Of a stretch of DNA of 13,940 nucleotides, positions 1 through 8,811 are shown piece after piece (position 1 is the stretch's first letter; the number at the start of each line of letters is the position of its first letter). The notes under the pieces are model-generated. The model saw nothing but the letters and a program-made list of their open reading frames with translations, searched no databases and was not told the DNA's origin. The position numbers and the translations under genes are program-made. This DNA is from Propionivibrio sp. (GTDB lineage Bacteria > Pseudomonadota > Gammaproteobacteria > Burkholderiales > Rhodocyclaceae): NCBI GenBank assembly GCA_017990155.1, contig JAGNOM010000043.1, forward strand, positions 1 to 13,940, written 5' to 3'.

Positions 1-41
1 AGCTGAAAGAGGCTGAGAAAACGGGCCTCGCCAGACAATAA
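1..41 (+). CDS. C-terminal tail of an unidentified gene (partial, 5' end outside window)
   Basis: The frame starting at base 3 reads through twelve codons (LKEAEKTGLARQ) and stops with TAA at 39-41. The other two plus frames hit stops at once. The stop lies directly in front of a strong hairpin with a T tract, which is where a gene end is expected, so a plus-strand gene probably enters from the left. The short charged, helical-looking tail does not allow a function to be named. It is convergent with the carboxyltransferase gene. The alternative is that this is non-coding sequence leading into the terminator. Confidence 0.45.
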   Translation, partial: LKEAEKTGLARQ

Positions 42-42
42 A

Positions 43-80
43 AAGCCCGCCGGGTATGAACCGGCGGGCTTCGTTTTTTT
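43..80. terminator. Bidirectional rho-independent terminator
   Basis: A perfect 11-bp stem (AAGCCCGCCGG at 43-53 pairing with CCGGCGGGCTT at 61-71) encloses a 7-base loop. On the plus strand it is followed by seven T residues (74-80). On the minus strand the stem is followed by TTTATT from bases 42-37. It therefore serves both the plus-strand gene ending at 41 and the minus-strand carboxyltransferase gene ending at 89. Confidence 0.92.
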
Positions 81-88
81 GGATTCGA

Positions 89-1696
89 TTACATCGGCTC
101 GACCTGCAACTCGTAGGCATTACCGCCTACGGCGACACGGTAAGTCCGTTTTTGCCCGGCTGCGACTGGCGCACCGAGTGCGGCTGACGACGACGGTACA
201 ACCGTTGGCGTCGCCTGAGCGACCGGAGCAGCGACAGGCGCGGCCGGAGCGGCGGCCGGAGCAGCAGCCGGCGCGGGTGCAGCCGCCTTGTTCGGGTCTT
301 TCTTCGGCACTGAGACCTTGAAGTTGCCCTTGAGGAAGTCCAGCCCCTTGTTGCCGCCCTTGGTCGCCAGCGCGCCGACGATGAAGATGTTTTCATCGGT
401 CACCGGCAGGCCGTTTTCTTCGAGCACCTTCTTTGCCTTGGGAATGCCCGGTTCGAGGCCCTTGATCGGATCGCCAGTGAACACCGGTTTCTTCAGCTGC
501 TCGGAGGCGATCTTCACGATCTCGGCGTCCGGCTCGACCGGCGTCTTGCCGAAGTAGCCGAGCACCATGTTGCCGTAGCCCTCGGTCATCTTCTTCCACG
601 GGCCCATCATCACGTTGGCGTAGGCCTGCTGGAAGTAGAACTGCGACACCGGCGTGACCGAGGTGCCGAAGCCTCCGCGTGCGACACATTCGGCCATCGC
701 CTTGATAACTTCCGGATACTTATGGAAGGTCTTGTTCTCGCGCATCATCAGCGTGTTGGCGGTCAGCGCGCCGCCCGGCATCGGGCTGAAGATGACGTCG
801 GCGTCAATACCCAGCGCTTCTGGCGGGAATTCGTAGTCCTTCAGGCATTCCTTGGCGACGCTGTTGGCTTCCATGATCTTTTCGACGTCGATGTCCAGAT
901 CGTAGTCGGTGCCCTTGAGTGCGTGCCAGAGCGAAAGCAGGTCGGGCTGGGCGGTTCCGCCGCTGAGCGGGGCGCGGCCGACGCAGACGCCGTCACAGCC
1001 GGCTTCGATTGCTGCAAGGTACTGGGCGAGGCCGGTGCCGCAGGTTTCGTGCGTATGCATGCGCAGTTCGACCTTGTCGCCCAGCAGCTTGCGTGCCTGT
1101 TTGAAGGTTTCATGCACCTTGCGTGGGTTGGAGGTGCCCGAGGCATCCTTGAAGCAGACGCTGGTGAAGGGCAGGCCGGCTTCGAGAATCTGGCGCAGGG
1201 TCTTGATGTAGAACTCCGGGTCGTGTGCGCCGGAGCAGCCGCGCGGCAGTTCCATCATCGTCACGACGACTTCGTGTTCGAGGCCGGCGTCGGTGATGCA
1301 CTGGCCGGAATAGATGAGGTTGTTCACGTCGTTCAGCGCGTCGAAGTTGCGAATGCGCGTCATGCCGTGCTTTTTGAACATCTTGGCGTGCAGGTCGATC
1401 ATGTCGGCCGGCTGCTGTTCCAGGGCGACGACGTTGATGCCGCGCGCCAGCGTCTGCAGGCGGATGTCAGGGCCGACGGCCGTGCGGAAGGCGTCCATCA
1501 TGTCGAAGGCCGATTCGCCGCAGTACAGGAAAGGTGACTGGAAGCGCGCACCGCCGCCGGCTTCGAAGTGCGTGATACCGGCAGCGACGGCCGCTTCGAC
1601 GGCGGGAATGAAGTCTTTGGTCAGTGCGCGCGCGCCAAAGATGGACTGGAAGCCATCACGAAAACTGGTGTCTTGGAAGAGAATTTTCTTGGTCAT
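89..1696 (-). CDS. Biotin-dependent carboxyltransferase subunit (OadA / transcarboxylase 5S / PycB family) lacking the biotin carrier domain
   Basis: The 535-residue product is a TIM-barrel carboxyltransferase of the DRE-TIM metallolyase superfamily, which moves CO2 between carboxybiotin and pyruvate/oxaloacetate in the cytoplasm. Visible family residues are the metal-binding Asp14 in RDGFQS, Lys183 in CFKDASG (the lysine carbamylated in this family), and the metal-binding HxH at 214-216. MPGGALTANT and VTPVSQ follow in the usual order. Residues about 471-513 are an Ala/Pro linker of the kind that precedes a biotin domain, but after a short strand-like tail (YRVAVGGNAYELQVEPM) the protein stops. 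The roughly 70-residue carrier domain with its MKM lysine is absent. The start is the second of two adjacent ATGs (MTKK), 7 bases after GGAG; an upstream extension to 1777 is open but not protein-like. The exact substrate (oxaloacetate decarboxylation, pyruvate carboxylation or transcarboxylation) cannot be decided here. Confidence 0.85.
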   Translation of the reverse strand: MTKKILFQDTSFRDGFQSIFGARALTKDFIPAVEAAVAAGITHFEAGGGARFQSPFLYCGESAFDMMDAFRTAVGPDIRLQTLARGINVVALEQQPADMIDLHAKMFKKHGMTRIRNFDALNDVNNLIYSGQCITDAGLEHEVVVTMMELPRGCSGAHDPEFYIKTLRQILEAGLPFTSVCFKDASGTSNPRKVHETFKQARKLLGDKVELRMHTHETCGTGLAQYLAAIEAGCDGVCVGRAPLSGGTAQPDLLSLWHALKGTDYDLDIDVEKIMEANSVAKECLKDYEFPPEALGIDADVIFSPMPGGALTANTLMMRENKTFHKYPEVIKAMAECVARGGFGTSVTPVSQFYFQQAYANVMMGPWKKMTEGYGNMVLGYFGKTPVEPDAEIVKIASEQLKKPVFTGDPIKGLEPGIPKAKKVLEENGLPVTDENIFIVGALATKGGNKGLDFLKGNFKVSVPKKDPNKAAAPAPAAAPAAAPAAPVAAPVAQATPTVVPSSSAALGAPVAAGQKRTYRVAVGGNAYELQVEPM

Positions 1697-1703
1697 CATG
1701 AGG

Positions 1704-1707
1704 CTCC
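1704..1707 (-). promoter_or_regulatory. Shine-Dalgarno site deciding the carboxyltransferase start
   Basis: Read on the minus strand this is GGAG, 7 bases before the ATG at 1696 and 4 bases before the ATG at 1699. The better spacing selects the second ATG (MTKK). It argues against the longer open frame that begins at 1777. Confidence 0.6.
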
Positions 1708-1801
1708 GGGATAAGTAAAAATCGTCGTCAAAACGGGTGAGGATCAGCGCTGCAATTGCAATCCGACTAGCCGGCAAGTATCAAGGACCGGGTTGCAGCC
1801 G

Positions 1802-2941
<1,140 letters not shown>

Positions 2942-3090
2942 GACGGCTCCTCATCAAAGTGGGTACGGCGCGGAAGTGCGCAAAGGCGCAGATCGAATCG
3001 CGAAAAATTGGACCGCGCCAAAGCGGGTTCATTCGCCAAAATGTAGCGTGCTGGCCGAAGATCGTTCCGTGAATCGGCACGCTGAATGCT

Positions 3091-3119
3091 TTTACAGATG
3101 CTGCCAGGATCAGTATTCT
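3091..3119 (+). promoter_or_regulatory. Candidate sigma-70 promoter for the binding-protein / c-di-GMP operon
   Basis: TTTACA at 3091-3096 (5 of 6 matches to the -35 consensus) is followed after exactly 17 bases by TATTCT at 3114-3119 (4 of 6 to the -10 consensus). Transcription would start near 3126, giving a leader of about 50 bases before the GTG at 3178. This is a pattern match only. Confidence 0.5.
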
Positions 3120-3168
3120 TCCTGTTCGCCCGCCACCGGGCTCGTTTCCGAACCTTCGAATCACTCCT

Positions 3169-3173
3169 GGAGG
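3169..3173 (+). promoter_or_regulatory. Shine-Dalgarno site selecting a GTG start
   Basis: GGAGG lies 4 bases before GTG 3178, while the nearest in-frame ATG (3190) would be 16 bases away. The strong site therefore supports initiation at GTG. Confidence 0.65.
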
Positions 3174-3177
3174 CCTT

Positions 3178-4293
3178 GTGATCAACGCGATGATGAGACG
3201 CTTATCGCTGCCGCTTGCGCTGGCGTGTGTTCTTGGCGGGTGCGCGCCGCCCGAACCGATCCGGCTCGGCTTCATCGGTGGTGTTTCGGGTCGCGTGGCG
3301 GATTTAGGCATCGGCGGTCGCAATGGTGCAGCGCTGGCCATCGAAATGCGCAACAAGGCGGGTGGGGTCGACGGCCGCAGCGTGGAATTGATCGTCGAGG
3401 ACGACAGGCAGGACTCGGCGACGGCCAAACAAGCGGTCGCCCGGCTGATCGCGCGCAAGGTGGACGCCATCATCGGGCCGATGACGAGCGCGGTTGCGGT
3501 GGCCACTGTTCCGCTGGTGAATGAGGCGAGGGTGACGATGATCAGCCCGACGGTGACGACATCGAAACTGTCCGGGATCGACGACTATTTCCTCCGCGTC
3601 ATCGCCCCGACGACAGACTACGCCCGCAAGGGCGCCGAATACCATTACGCCAATCAGGGACACCGCCGGATTGCAGCGGCCTACGATCTGCGTAACAGCG
3701 CCTATAGCGAAAACTGGCTGGCCGACTATCGCCGTGCCTTTGTCGCCCTCGGCGGCGAAATCGTCACCACCGAGGCGTACGCGTCGGGTGATGAAACCGA
3801 CTTCGTGCACATGGCGGAACGCCTGCTGACGAAGCGACCGGACGCCGTGTTGATCATCGCCAACTCGGTCGATACGGCGATGCTCGCCCAGCAACTGCAC
3901 AAGCGCGACCCGGCGGTGCATGTCACGGCCTCGGAATGGGCGGCGACTGAGCGCCTGACCGAGTTGGGCGGCAAGGCCATCGAAGGCATGGTGATCGCCC
4001 AGTTTCTTGATCGCGAGAGCACGGCGCCGGCTTACGTGGCGTTCCGCGACGCCTACGTCGAGCGTTTCGCGCTGGAACCGGGATTCGCCGGCATCACCGG
4101 TTTCGACGCCGCCAACGTGGTGCTCGACGCGCTGGCGGATAGGAAGGCCGGCCAGTCGTTGAAAGAGGCCATTCTTGCGCGCGGCGTGTTTGCCGGCGCG
4201 CAGTCCGAGATCCGGTTCGATGCGACGGGCGACGCATCGCGCGCGACGTACATGACCGTCATCCGCAACGGCACCTTCGTGCGCGTGCATTGA
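3178..4293 (+). CDS. Branched-chain amino acid-type ABC substrate-binding lipoprotein (orphan sensor candidate)
   Basis: The 371-residue protein begins with MINAMMRR, a hydrophobic core and a lipobox LGGC ending at Cys22, so it should be a lipid-anchored periplasmic protein. From residue 28 (IRLGFIGGVSGRVADLG) it follows the type I periplasmic-binding fold of the LivJ/Peripla_BP_6 family. This includes a first-lobe segment DAIIGPMTSAVAVATVP, a second-lobe segment RPDAVLIIANSVDTAMLAQQ, and GITGFDAANVVLDAL near the end. The family binds amino acids, amides or aromatic acids; the ligand here is unknown. There are no permease or ATPase genes beside it. Its TGA at 4291-4293 touches the reading frame of the next gene, a CACHE-domain c-di-GMP enzyme, so it is more likely a ligand sensor for that protein than a transporter part. 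It starts at GTG. Confidence 0.85.
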   Translation: MINAMMRRLSLPLALACVLGGCAPPEPIRLGFIGGVSGRVADLGIGGRNGAALAIEMRNKAGGVDGRSVELIVEDDRQDSATAKQAVARLIARKVDAIIGPMTSAVAVATVPLVNEARVTMISPTVTTSKLSGIDDYFLRVIAPTTDYARKGAEYHYANQGHRRIAAAYDLRNSAYSENWLADYRRAFVALGGEIVTTEAYASGDETDFVHMAERLLTKRPDAVLIIANSVDTAMLAQQLHKRDPAVHVTASEWAATERLTELGGKAIEGMVIAQFLDRESTAPAYVAFRDAYVERFALEPGFAGITGFDAANVVLDALADRKAGQSLKEAILARGVFAGAQSEIRFDATGDASRATYMTVIRNGTFVRVH

Positions 4294-4307
4294 CGGGCGT
4301 GCCGGGA

Positions 4308-7300
4308 ATGTCGCGCCCCCTCCGCTTCTGGCTCTCGCTTGGACTATCGACGCTCGTTGCCCTGGCGGTGATGGCCGTGACGCTGGTCGTCCTTGGCGTG
4401 CTGGTGCCGCGGCTCAATACCGAGGTCGAAGCGCAGAACCGGGTGCTGAGCAAGGCCGCCGCAGCGCAGATCGATCGCTTTCTCGAGGATTTTTCCTCGG
4501 TGCTGGGCAAGCTCGGCGAAGACATCGCCGCTCGCCCGGCCTTGAGTGAAGCCGAGCTGCAGTCAATGCTCGATACCGTCACGCACGCCGAAAAGGGCAT
4601 CAAATCGATCTATATCATCGACGACCAGGAGCGCGTGATCGGGATTGGCCTGCCGAAGGAAGGGCGTCCGCTGCGCGACAACCAGATCGGCATCGATTTT
4701 TCGGGACGCGGCTTCGTCGGCACCGCGCGTCAGCGGCAAGGCCCGGTCTGGTCGGACACTTACCTGTCGGCGCGTGGAAACATCGTCGTGGCCCTGGCCA
4801 GGCCGGTGACTCTTCCCGGCAGTAGCGCGGCGGCGCCAGTCATGAACGGCGTCCTGGTCGGCGAACTCAATCTGGAGGAAGTGTCGCGCTTTGCCGGCTT
4901 GCTGAGCAGTTCGGACGACGTGCTGACGATCATCGTCGACCGGCGCGGCAATATCGTCGGCCATCCCGATCCGGTACGCGCCCTGCGCCAGGAAAACCTC
5001 AAGCACCTGGCGCCGTTGAGCGGACGCGCGGATTCGCCGGTGACGGCGAATTTCCGGCTCGACGCGATCGACTATCTCGGCAGTACGACGCCGATTCCGG
5101 AGACGGGCTGGACGGCGCTGGTCGCGCAGCCGACCGAAAAAGCCTTTGCCATCGTGGGCTCGACCCTTGTGTCGCTCGGCGTCGCCAGTGCCATCGCGCT
5201 GCTCATGGCGGTGATCGCCGGGCTCATCGTCAGTCGCCGGATGATGCGGCGGATGCGGCAGTTCGCGACGCACGTGGAAGCGGTCGCTGATGGCCACTAC
5301 GAAGCGAAGATTCCGCATTCCAGCGTCGAGGAGATCGAAAACCTGTCGCAGCACATGCATCGCATGGCCGAAGCGGTGCTCGAACGCGAAGCCCGTCTGC
5401 GTGAAAGCGAAGCGAACTTCCGCATGCTGGTGGAAAGCGCGCCGATGGGGATCGCACTGATCTCGGACAGCGCGCGGTTCGTGCTGGTCAACGCCGCATT
5501 CACGCGGATGTTCGGCTATGCACTGAACGAGGTTCCGGATGTGCGGACGTGGCTTGAGCGGGCGTGCCCGGACCGCGAGTGCCGCGAGGATGCACTGCGC
5601 TGCTGGCAGGCGCAGACGGGCGAAAACGACGATCAAGCCGAGCAGGCCGATCGGGCCGGGAAGCAGCGTCTTTTCAGTTTCCGGCGCGCCGATGGGCAGT
5701 ATCGCGAAGTCGAACTCGTCGCCGAACGCCTGCCCGACGGGCGCATTCTCGTGACCTTTTCGGATGTGACCGAGCGACGGCGGGACGAAGTGCGTTTGCA
5801 GCGCGCGGCCAAGGTGTTTTCGCACGCGCGCGAAGGCATCATCATTACCGACGCCGCCGGCACCATCGTTGAAGTCAACGACACCTTTACCCGGATTACC
5901 GGCTACACCCACGAGGAGTCGATCGGCCAGAATCCGCGCCTCCTTAAATCCGGCGTGCAGGGCCCCGAGTTCTACGACACCATGTGGCAGTCGCTGGTGC
6001 ACAGCGGCCACTGGTACGGCGAGCTCTGGAACCGGACCCGCAACGGCGAGCTCTATGCCGCGCTGACCAACATCACGGCCGTGTGCGATGCGGACGGCAA
6101 GACGCAGAACTACGTCGCGCTGTTCACCGACATCACGCAGATGAAGGCGTATCAGCGGCAACTGGAACACGTCGCGCACTACGACGCGCTGACCGGCCTG
6201 CCGAACCGCGTCCTGCTGGCCGACCGCCTGCGGCGCGCGATGATCCAGAGTCAGCGGCGCAGCCTGTCGCTGGCCGTGCTGTACCTCGACCTGGACGGTT
6301 TCAAACTGGTCAACGATCACTTCGACCACGACGTCGGCGACCGGCTGCTGGTCGCCATCGCCCAGCGCATGAAGGAAGTGCTGCGCGACGGCGACACCAT
6401 TTCGCGCATCGGCGGCGACGAGTTCGTCGCGGTTCTCGTCGATCTCGATCAGGAACAGGATTGCCTGCCGGTTCTGGAACGATTGCTGGAAGCCGCCTCG
6501 AGTCCGTTTGTCGTCGACGGCCATCAGCTGCAGGTGTCGGCCAGTATCGGCGTGACCTTCTTCCCGCAGGACGAGGTGGATGCCGACCAGCTGATGCGCC
6601 ATGCCGATCAGGCCATGTATCAGGCCAAGCAGTCGGGACGGAATCGCTATCACGTTTTTGATGTCGCCCAGGATGCGGCGGCGATGAACCAGGTCAGGAA
6701 TCTGGCCGACATTCGCGGCGCGCTCGACCGGGGTGAGTTCGTGCTGTACTACCAGCCCAAGGTCAACATGCGAAGCGGCGCGGTGATCGGCGCCGAAGCC
6801 TTGATCCGCTGGCAGCATCCGCAACGTGGCCTGCTTTTGCCGGCCGCCTTCATGCCCCTGATCGAGGACCATCCGATCAGCGTCGAGTTGGGCGAATGGG
6901 TCATCGATACGGCGCTTGCGCAGATCGACGCCTGGCGTGCGGGTGGGCTGGACATCCCGGTCAGCGTCAATGTCGGCGCCCGCCAGTTGCTGGAAGGCAG
7001 TTTCTCAGCACGCCTGTCCGCCGTGCTGGCGGCGCATCCGGACGTGCCGCACGATCGTCTCGAGCTGGAAATCCTGGAAACGAGCGCACTGGAGGACGTG
7101 GCGCAGGTCTCCGAACTGATGTACGCCTGCCTCGAATCAGGCGTCAGTTTCTCGCTGGACGACTTCGGAACCGGCTACTCGTCACTGACCTACCTCAAAC
7201 AGCTTCCCGCGCGGATGTTGAAGATCGATCAGAGTTTCGTGCGCGGCATGCTCGACGACCCGAACGATCTGGCTATCGTCAACGGCGTCATCGGCCTCGC

Positions 7301-7484
7301 CTCGGCGTTTCGTCGGCAGGTGATCGCCGAGGGCGTCGAAACGGTCGCGCATGGCGCAAAGCTGCTCGCACTCGGGTGCGAACTGGCGCAAGGCTACGGA
7401 ATCGCACGCCCCATGCCGGCCGCCGATTTGCCCGATTGGGTGGCGAGCTGGAAACCGGATGCCGTGTGGCGGTCGAGCGTTTGA
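4308..7484 (+). CDS. Membrane-bound dCACHE-HAMP-PAS-PAS-GGDEF-EAL c-di-GMP cyclase/phosphodiesterase
   Basis: This 1058-residue inner-membrane protein can make and break c-di-GMP. In order it has TM1 (about 7-32), a periplasmic double-CACHE-like sensor (about 33-284), TM2 (about 285-308), HAMP (about 306-360), PAS1 (about 364-482), PAS2 (about 496-604), GGDEF (about 624-785) and EAL (about 800-1050). The cyclase motif GGDEF at 702-706 is canonical, with an RxxD inhibitory site (RDGD, 693-696) five residues upstream. The phosphodiesterase half keeps EAL (830-832), the Asn of SVNV, LELEILETS, DDFGTG (951-956), Lys972, EGVET (from 1008) and QGYG, so both activities look possible. A TTG at 4290 overlaps the previous stop (TTGA) and GTG 4299 is also in frame. 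ATG 4308 is preferred by codon type although it has no clear ribosome site. Translational coupling to the binding-protein gene is likely. Confidence 0.93.
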   Translation: MSRPLRFWLSLGLSTLVALAVMAVTLVVLGVLVPRLNTEVEAQNRVLSKAAAAQIDRFLEDFSSVLGKLGEDIAARPALSEAELQSMLDTVTHAEKGIKSIYIIDDQERVIGIGLPKEGRPLRDNQIGIDFSGRGFVGTARQRQGPVWSDTYLSARGNIVVALARPVTLPGSSAAAPVMNGVLVGELNLEEVSRFAGLLSSSDDVLTIIVDRRGNIVGHPDPVRALRQENLKHLAPLSGRADSPVTANFRLDAIDYLGSTTPIPETGWTALVAQPTEKAFAIVGSTLVSLGVASAIALLMAVIAGLIVSRRMMRRMRQFATHVEAVADGHYEAKIPHSSVEEIENLSQHMHRMAEAVLEREARLRESEANFRMLVESAPMGIALISDSARFVLVNAAFTRMFGYALNEVPDVRTWLERACPDRECREDALRCWQAQTGENDDQAEQADRAGKQRLFSFRRADGQYREVELVAERLPDGRILVTFSDVTERRRDEVRLQRAAKVFSHAREGIIITDAAGTIVEVNDTFTRITGYTHEESIGQNPRLLKSGVQGPEFYDTMWQSLVHSGHWYGELWNRTRNGELYAALTNITAVCDADGKTQNYVALFTDITQMKAYQRQLEHVAHYDALTGLPNRVLLADRLRRAMIQSQRRSLSLAVLYLDLDGFKLVNDHFDHDVGDRLLVAIAQRMKEVLRDGDTISRIGGDEFVAVLVDLDQEQDCLPVLERLLEAASSPFVVDGHQLQVSASIGVTFFPQDEVDADQLMRHADQAMYQAKQSGRNRYHVFDVAQDAAAMNQVRNLADIRGALDRGEFVLYYQPKVNMRSGAVIGAEALIRWQHPQRGLLLPAAFMPLIEDHPISVELGEWVIDTALAQIDAWRAGGLDIPVSVNVGARQLLEGSFSARLSAVLAAHPDVPHDRLELEILETSALEDVAQVSELMYACLESGVSFSLDDFGTGYSSLTYLKQLPARMLKIDQSFVRGMLDDPNDLAIVNGVIGLASAFRRQVIAEGVETVAHGAKLLALGCELAQGYGIARPMPAADLPDWVASWKPDAVWRSSV

Positions 7485-7602
7485 ACAGCGGGATGGCGAG
7501 TGTCCGTCGTTGCGGCGGAATGTCAAGGCCAGGCCGACGTCGCCTGAATACGCCTTAGTCGGCAAACCGTCGCGGCTGTTCGGGAGATTTCTGCCGCCGA
7601 TG
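7485..7602. other. Convergent spacer with no clear terminator
   Basis: The 118 bases lie between two converging genes. An imperfect palindrome around CGACGTCG is present near 7530-7546, but no stem followed by a T tract was found on either strand. Termination may be rho-dependent, or transcripts may overlap. Confidence 0.4.
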
Positions 7603-8415
7603 TCAGGCAACAACGACGCGATTGCGCCCGAGTGCCTTGGCTTCGAGCAAGAGCGCATCCGCCCGGTTGATCGTGTCGGAGTAGCTTTCACCCGGTTGGT
7701 ATTGGGTCAGACCAAAGCTGGCGGTAATCGGCGGTGATTCGGCTTGCGGCAGCTCGATCTGAACTTGCTCGATACTCGATCGAATGCGCTCGGTAACCTG
7801 CGTCGCGAATTCGGTCGACGTTTCCGGCAACAGCACCAAAAACTCCTCCCCGCCCCACCGTCCGCAGACATCGTATTCGCGCAAGGTCTTCCGGATCGCG
7901 TCGCTGATGGCGCACAGGGCTTTGTCACCCGCGTCATGGCCGAATCGGTCGTTGATCAATTTGAAGCGGTCAACGTCAAGAATGGCGAGGCCGTAAGGTT
8001 GGTTTTTGCGCGTTGCGCGCTCGCTCTCCTCGCGCAGTTGCTCCATTAGCGAGCGACGATTATCGAGGCCGGTCAGCGGGTCTTGCAGGGCACTGACCTT
8101 GAGCGCCTCGCTCAGCTCGCGCAGGCTGTTCTGGTAGCGGTCAGAAATTCTGGCGAGTTTTTCCAGGCGGCGCAGCTGCTTGTCGTATTGCTCCGCGAGG
8201 GTGAGCGATTGGTGGCGGCTGATCGAGTGGTAGCCATCGGAGATGCGCACCAGCCGCTCCAGCCTTTCGCGCTGGCCCTCGCAGTGCTCCAGCAGCTTTT
8301 CGAGCGGCGCGCGCAGCGGGTTGTCCTGATGTTCGGGACTGACGACCAGCCGCGCGATCAGGGGCAAAAGCTCGGCCTCGTTGGCGTGCGAGGTGGGTGT
8401 CGTTGAGGCGGTCAT
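7603..8415 (-). CDS. siaD: Diguanylate cyclase SiaD
   Basis: The 270-residue soluble protein is the output enzyme of the Sia pathway, making c-di-GMP from two GTP. Residues about 30-108 are charged and helical, probably the coiled-coil stalk through which SiaC acts in Pseudomonas aeruginosa. The cyclase domain starts at SALQDPLTGLDNRRSL (108-123) and contains LDVDRFKLINDRFGHDAGD, then GGEEF at 188-192. An intact RxxD inhibitory site (REYD, 179-182) sits five residues before it. No transmembrane segment or EAL domain is present. The ATG at 8415 overlaps the siaC stop as ATGA, indicating coupled translation of the cyclase and its activator. A longer open frame to 8511 lies inside siaC and is rejected. 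Naming rests on both the domain type and the position after siaA, siaB and siaC. Confidence 0.9.
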   Translation of the reverse strand: MTASTTPTSHANEAELLPLIARLVVSPEHQDNPLRAPLEKLLEHCEGQRERLERLVRISDGYHSISRHQSLTLAEQYDKQLRRLEKLARISDRYQNSLRELSEALKVSALQDPLTGLDNRRSLMEQLREESERATRKNQPYGLAILDVDRFKLINDRFGHDAGDKALCAISDAIRKTLREYDVCGRWGGEEFLVLLPETSTEFATQVTERIRSSIEQVQIELPQAESPPITASFGLTQYQPGESYSDTINRADALLLEAKALGRNRVVVA

Positions 8416-8792
8416 GCTTTGTCCGCGGAAATCTCGAAGGGGAAGCTGCAGTCTTCGCGAAACTCGTCGGCAAGGTCGAGCACCCGTTCGTTGCGCGGAT
8501 CGTAGTGCCAAGCCACGCTGACCTTGCGCGCCTTGCCGTGGGCTTCTTCGAGCATGTCGAAGATGTCCATCATTGCCTTCACCGAACTGGTGTTCATGTA
8601 GATGAGGCGCAGTTCGAGGTGGAGCGGCGCCGTTTGCGCGGTCAGAAAGGTCTCGATCCAGTGGATGACCGGACCGAAAAATTCGAACGAGTTCTCGGGA
8701 TAGGAATCGCCGTGCATGCGCAGGAGGCCCTGCTCGGTATCGGACTGGATGCCCGGGGTGGATTGGGTTGCAGCAATATTCAGATCGTTCAT
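8412..8792 (-). CDS. siaC: SiaC phospho-switch protein (DUF1987 family)
   Basis: The 126-residue protein matches the SiaC family: a small single-domain, anti-sigma-antagonist-like protein that, in P. aeruginosa, binds and activates SiaD when unphosphorylated. Recognisable pieces are GDSYPENSFEFFGPVIHWIE, LELRLIYMNTSSVKAMMDIF and VAWHYDPRNERVLDLADEF. With the ATG at 8792 the threonine of YMNTSS is residue 68, the same number as the reported P. aeruginosa phosphosite Thr68, which supports this start. An in-frame GTG at 8804 would add four residues; neither start has a strong ribosome site. It lies 19 bases after siaB and overlaps siaD by four bases. Cytoplasmic location is inferred from the absence of a signal or hydrophobic segment. 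Confidence 0.9.
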   Translation of the reverse strand: MNDLNIAATQSTPGIQSDTEQGLLRMHGDSYPENSFEFFGPVIHWIETFLTAQTAPLHLELRLIYMNTSSVKAMMDIFDMLEEAHGKARKVSVAWHYDPRNERVLDLADEFREDCSFPFEISADKA

Positions 8793-8811
8793 GTTGGGTG
8801 GCACTTAACGT

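Larger units (their letters stand above)
2942..3177. promoter_or_regulatory. Divergent intergenic region between the sugar dehydrogenase and binding-protein genes
   Basis: These 236 bases separate two divergently transcribed genes and must carry both promoters. A 7-bp inverted repeat (AGCGTGC at 3045-3051, GCACGCT at 3077-3083) lies just upstream of the plus-strand promoter candidate and could be an operator. No small ORF with a ribosome site was found. Confidence 0.5.

Noticed and set aside
722..1537. 271-residue plus-strand open frame opposite the carboxyltransferase
   Set aside because: The opposite strand carries all active-site motifs of a known family; this frame shows only compositional bias.
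1750..1798. Stem TGCAATCCG / CGGGTTGCA downstream of the sugar dehydrogenase as a terminator
   Set aside because: Nine pairs with one wobble but a 24-base loop and no T tract immediately after it on the minus strand; too weak to call.
4563..6872. 769-residue minus-strand open frame opposite the GGDEF-EAL gene
   Set aside because: It mirrors a clear multi-domain gene in high-GC DNA, its translation shows no domain motif, and it has no ribosome site. It is a codon-bias shadow.
7530..7546. Imperfect palindrome in the convergent spacer as a terminator
   Set aside because: The stem has a bulge and is not followed by a T run on either strand.
8416..8511. Upstream extension of SiaD to a start at 8511
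   Set aside because: It would lie entirely within siaC in another frame, and the ATGA overlap start at 8415 gives the expected protein.
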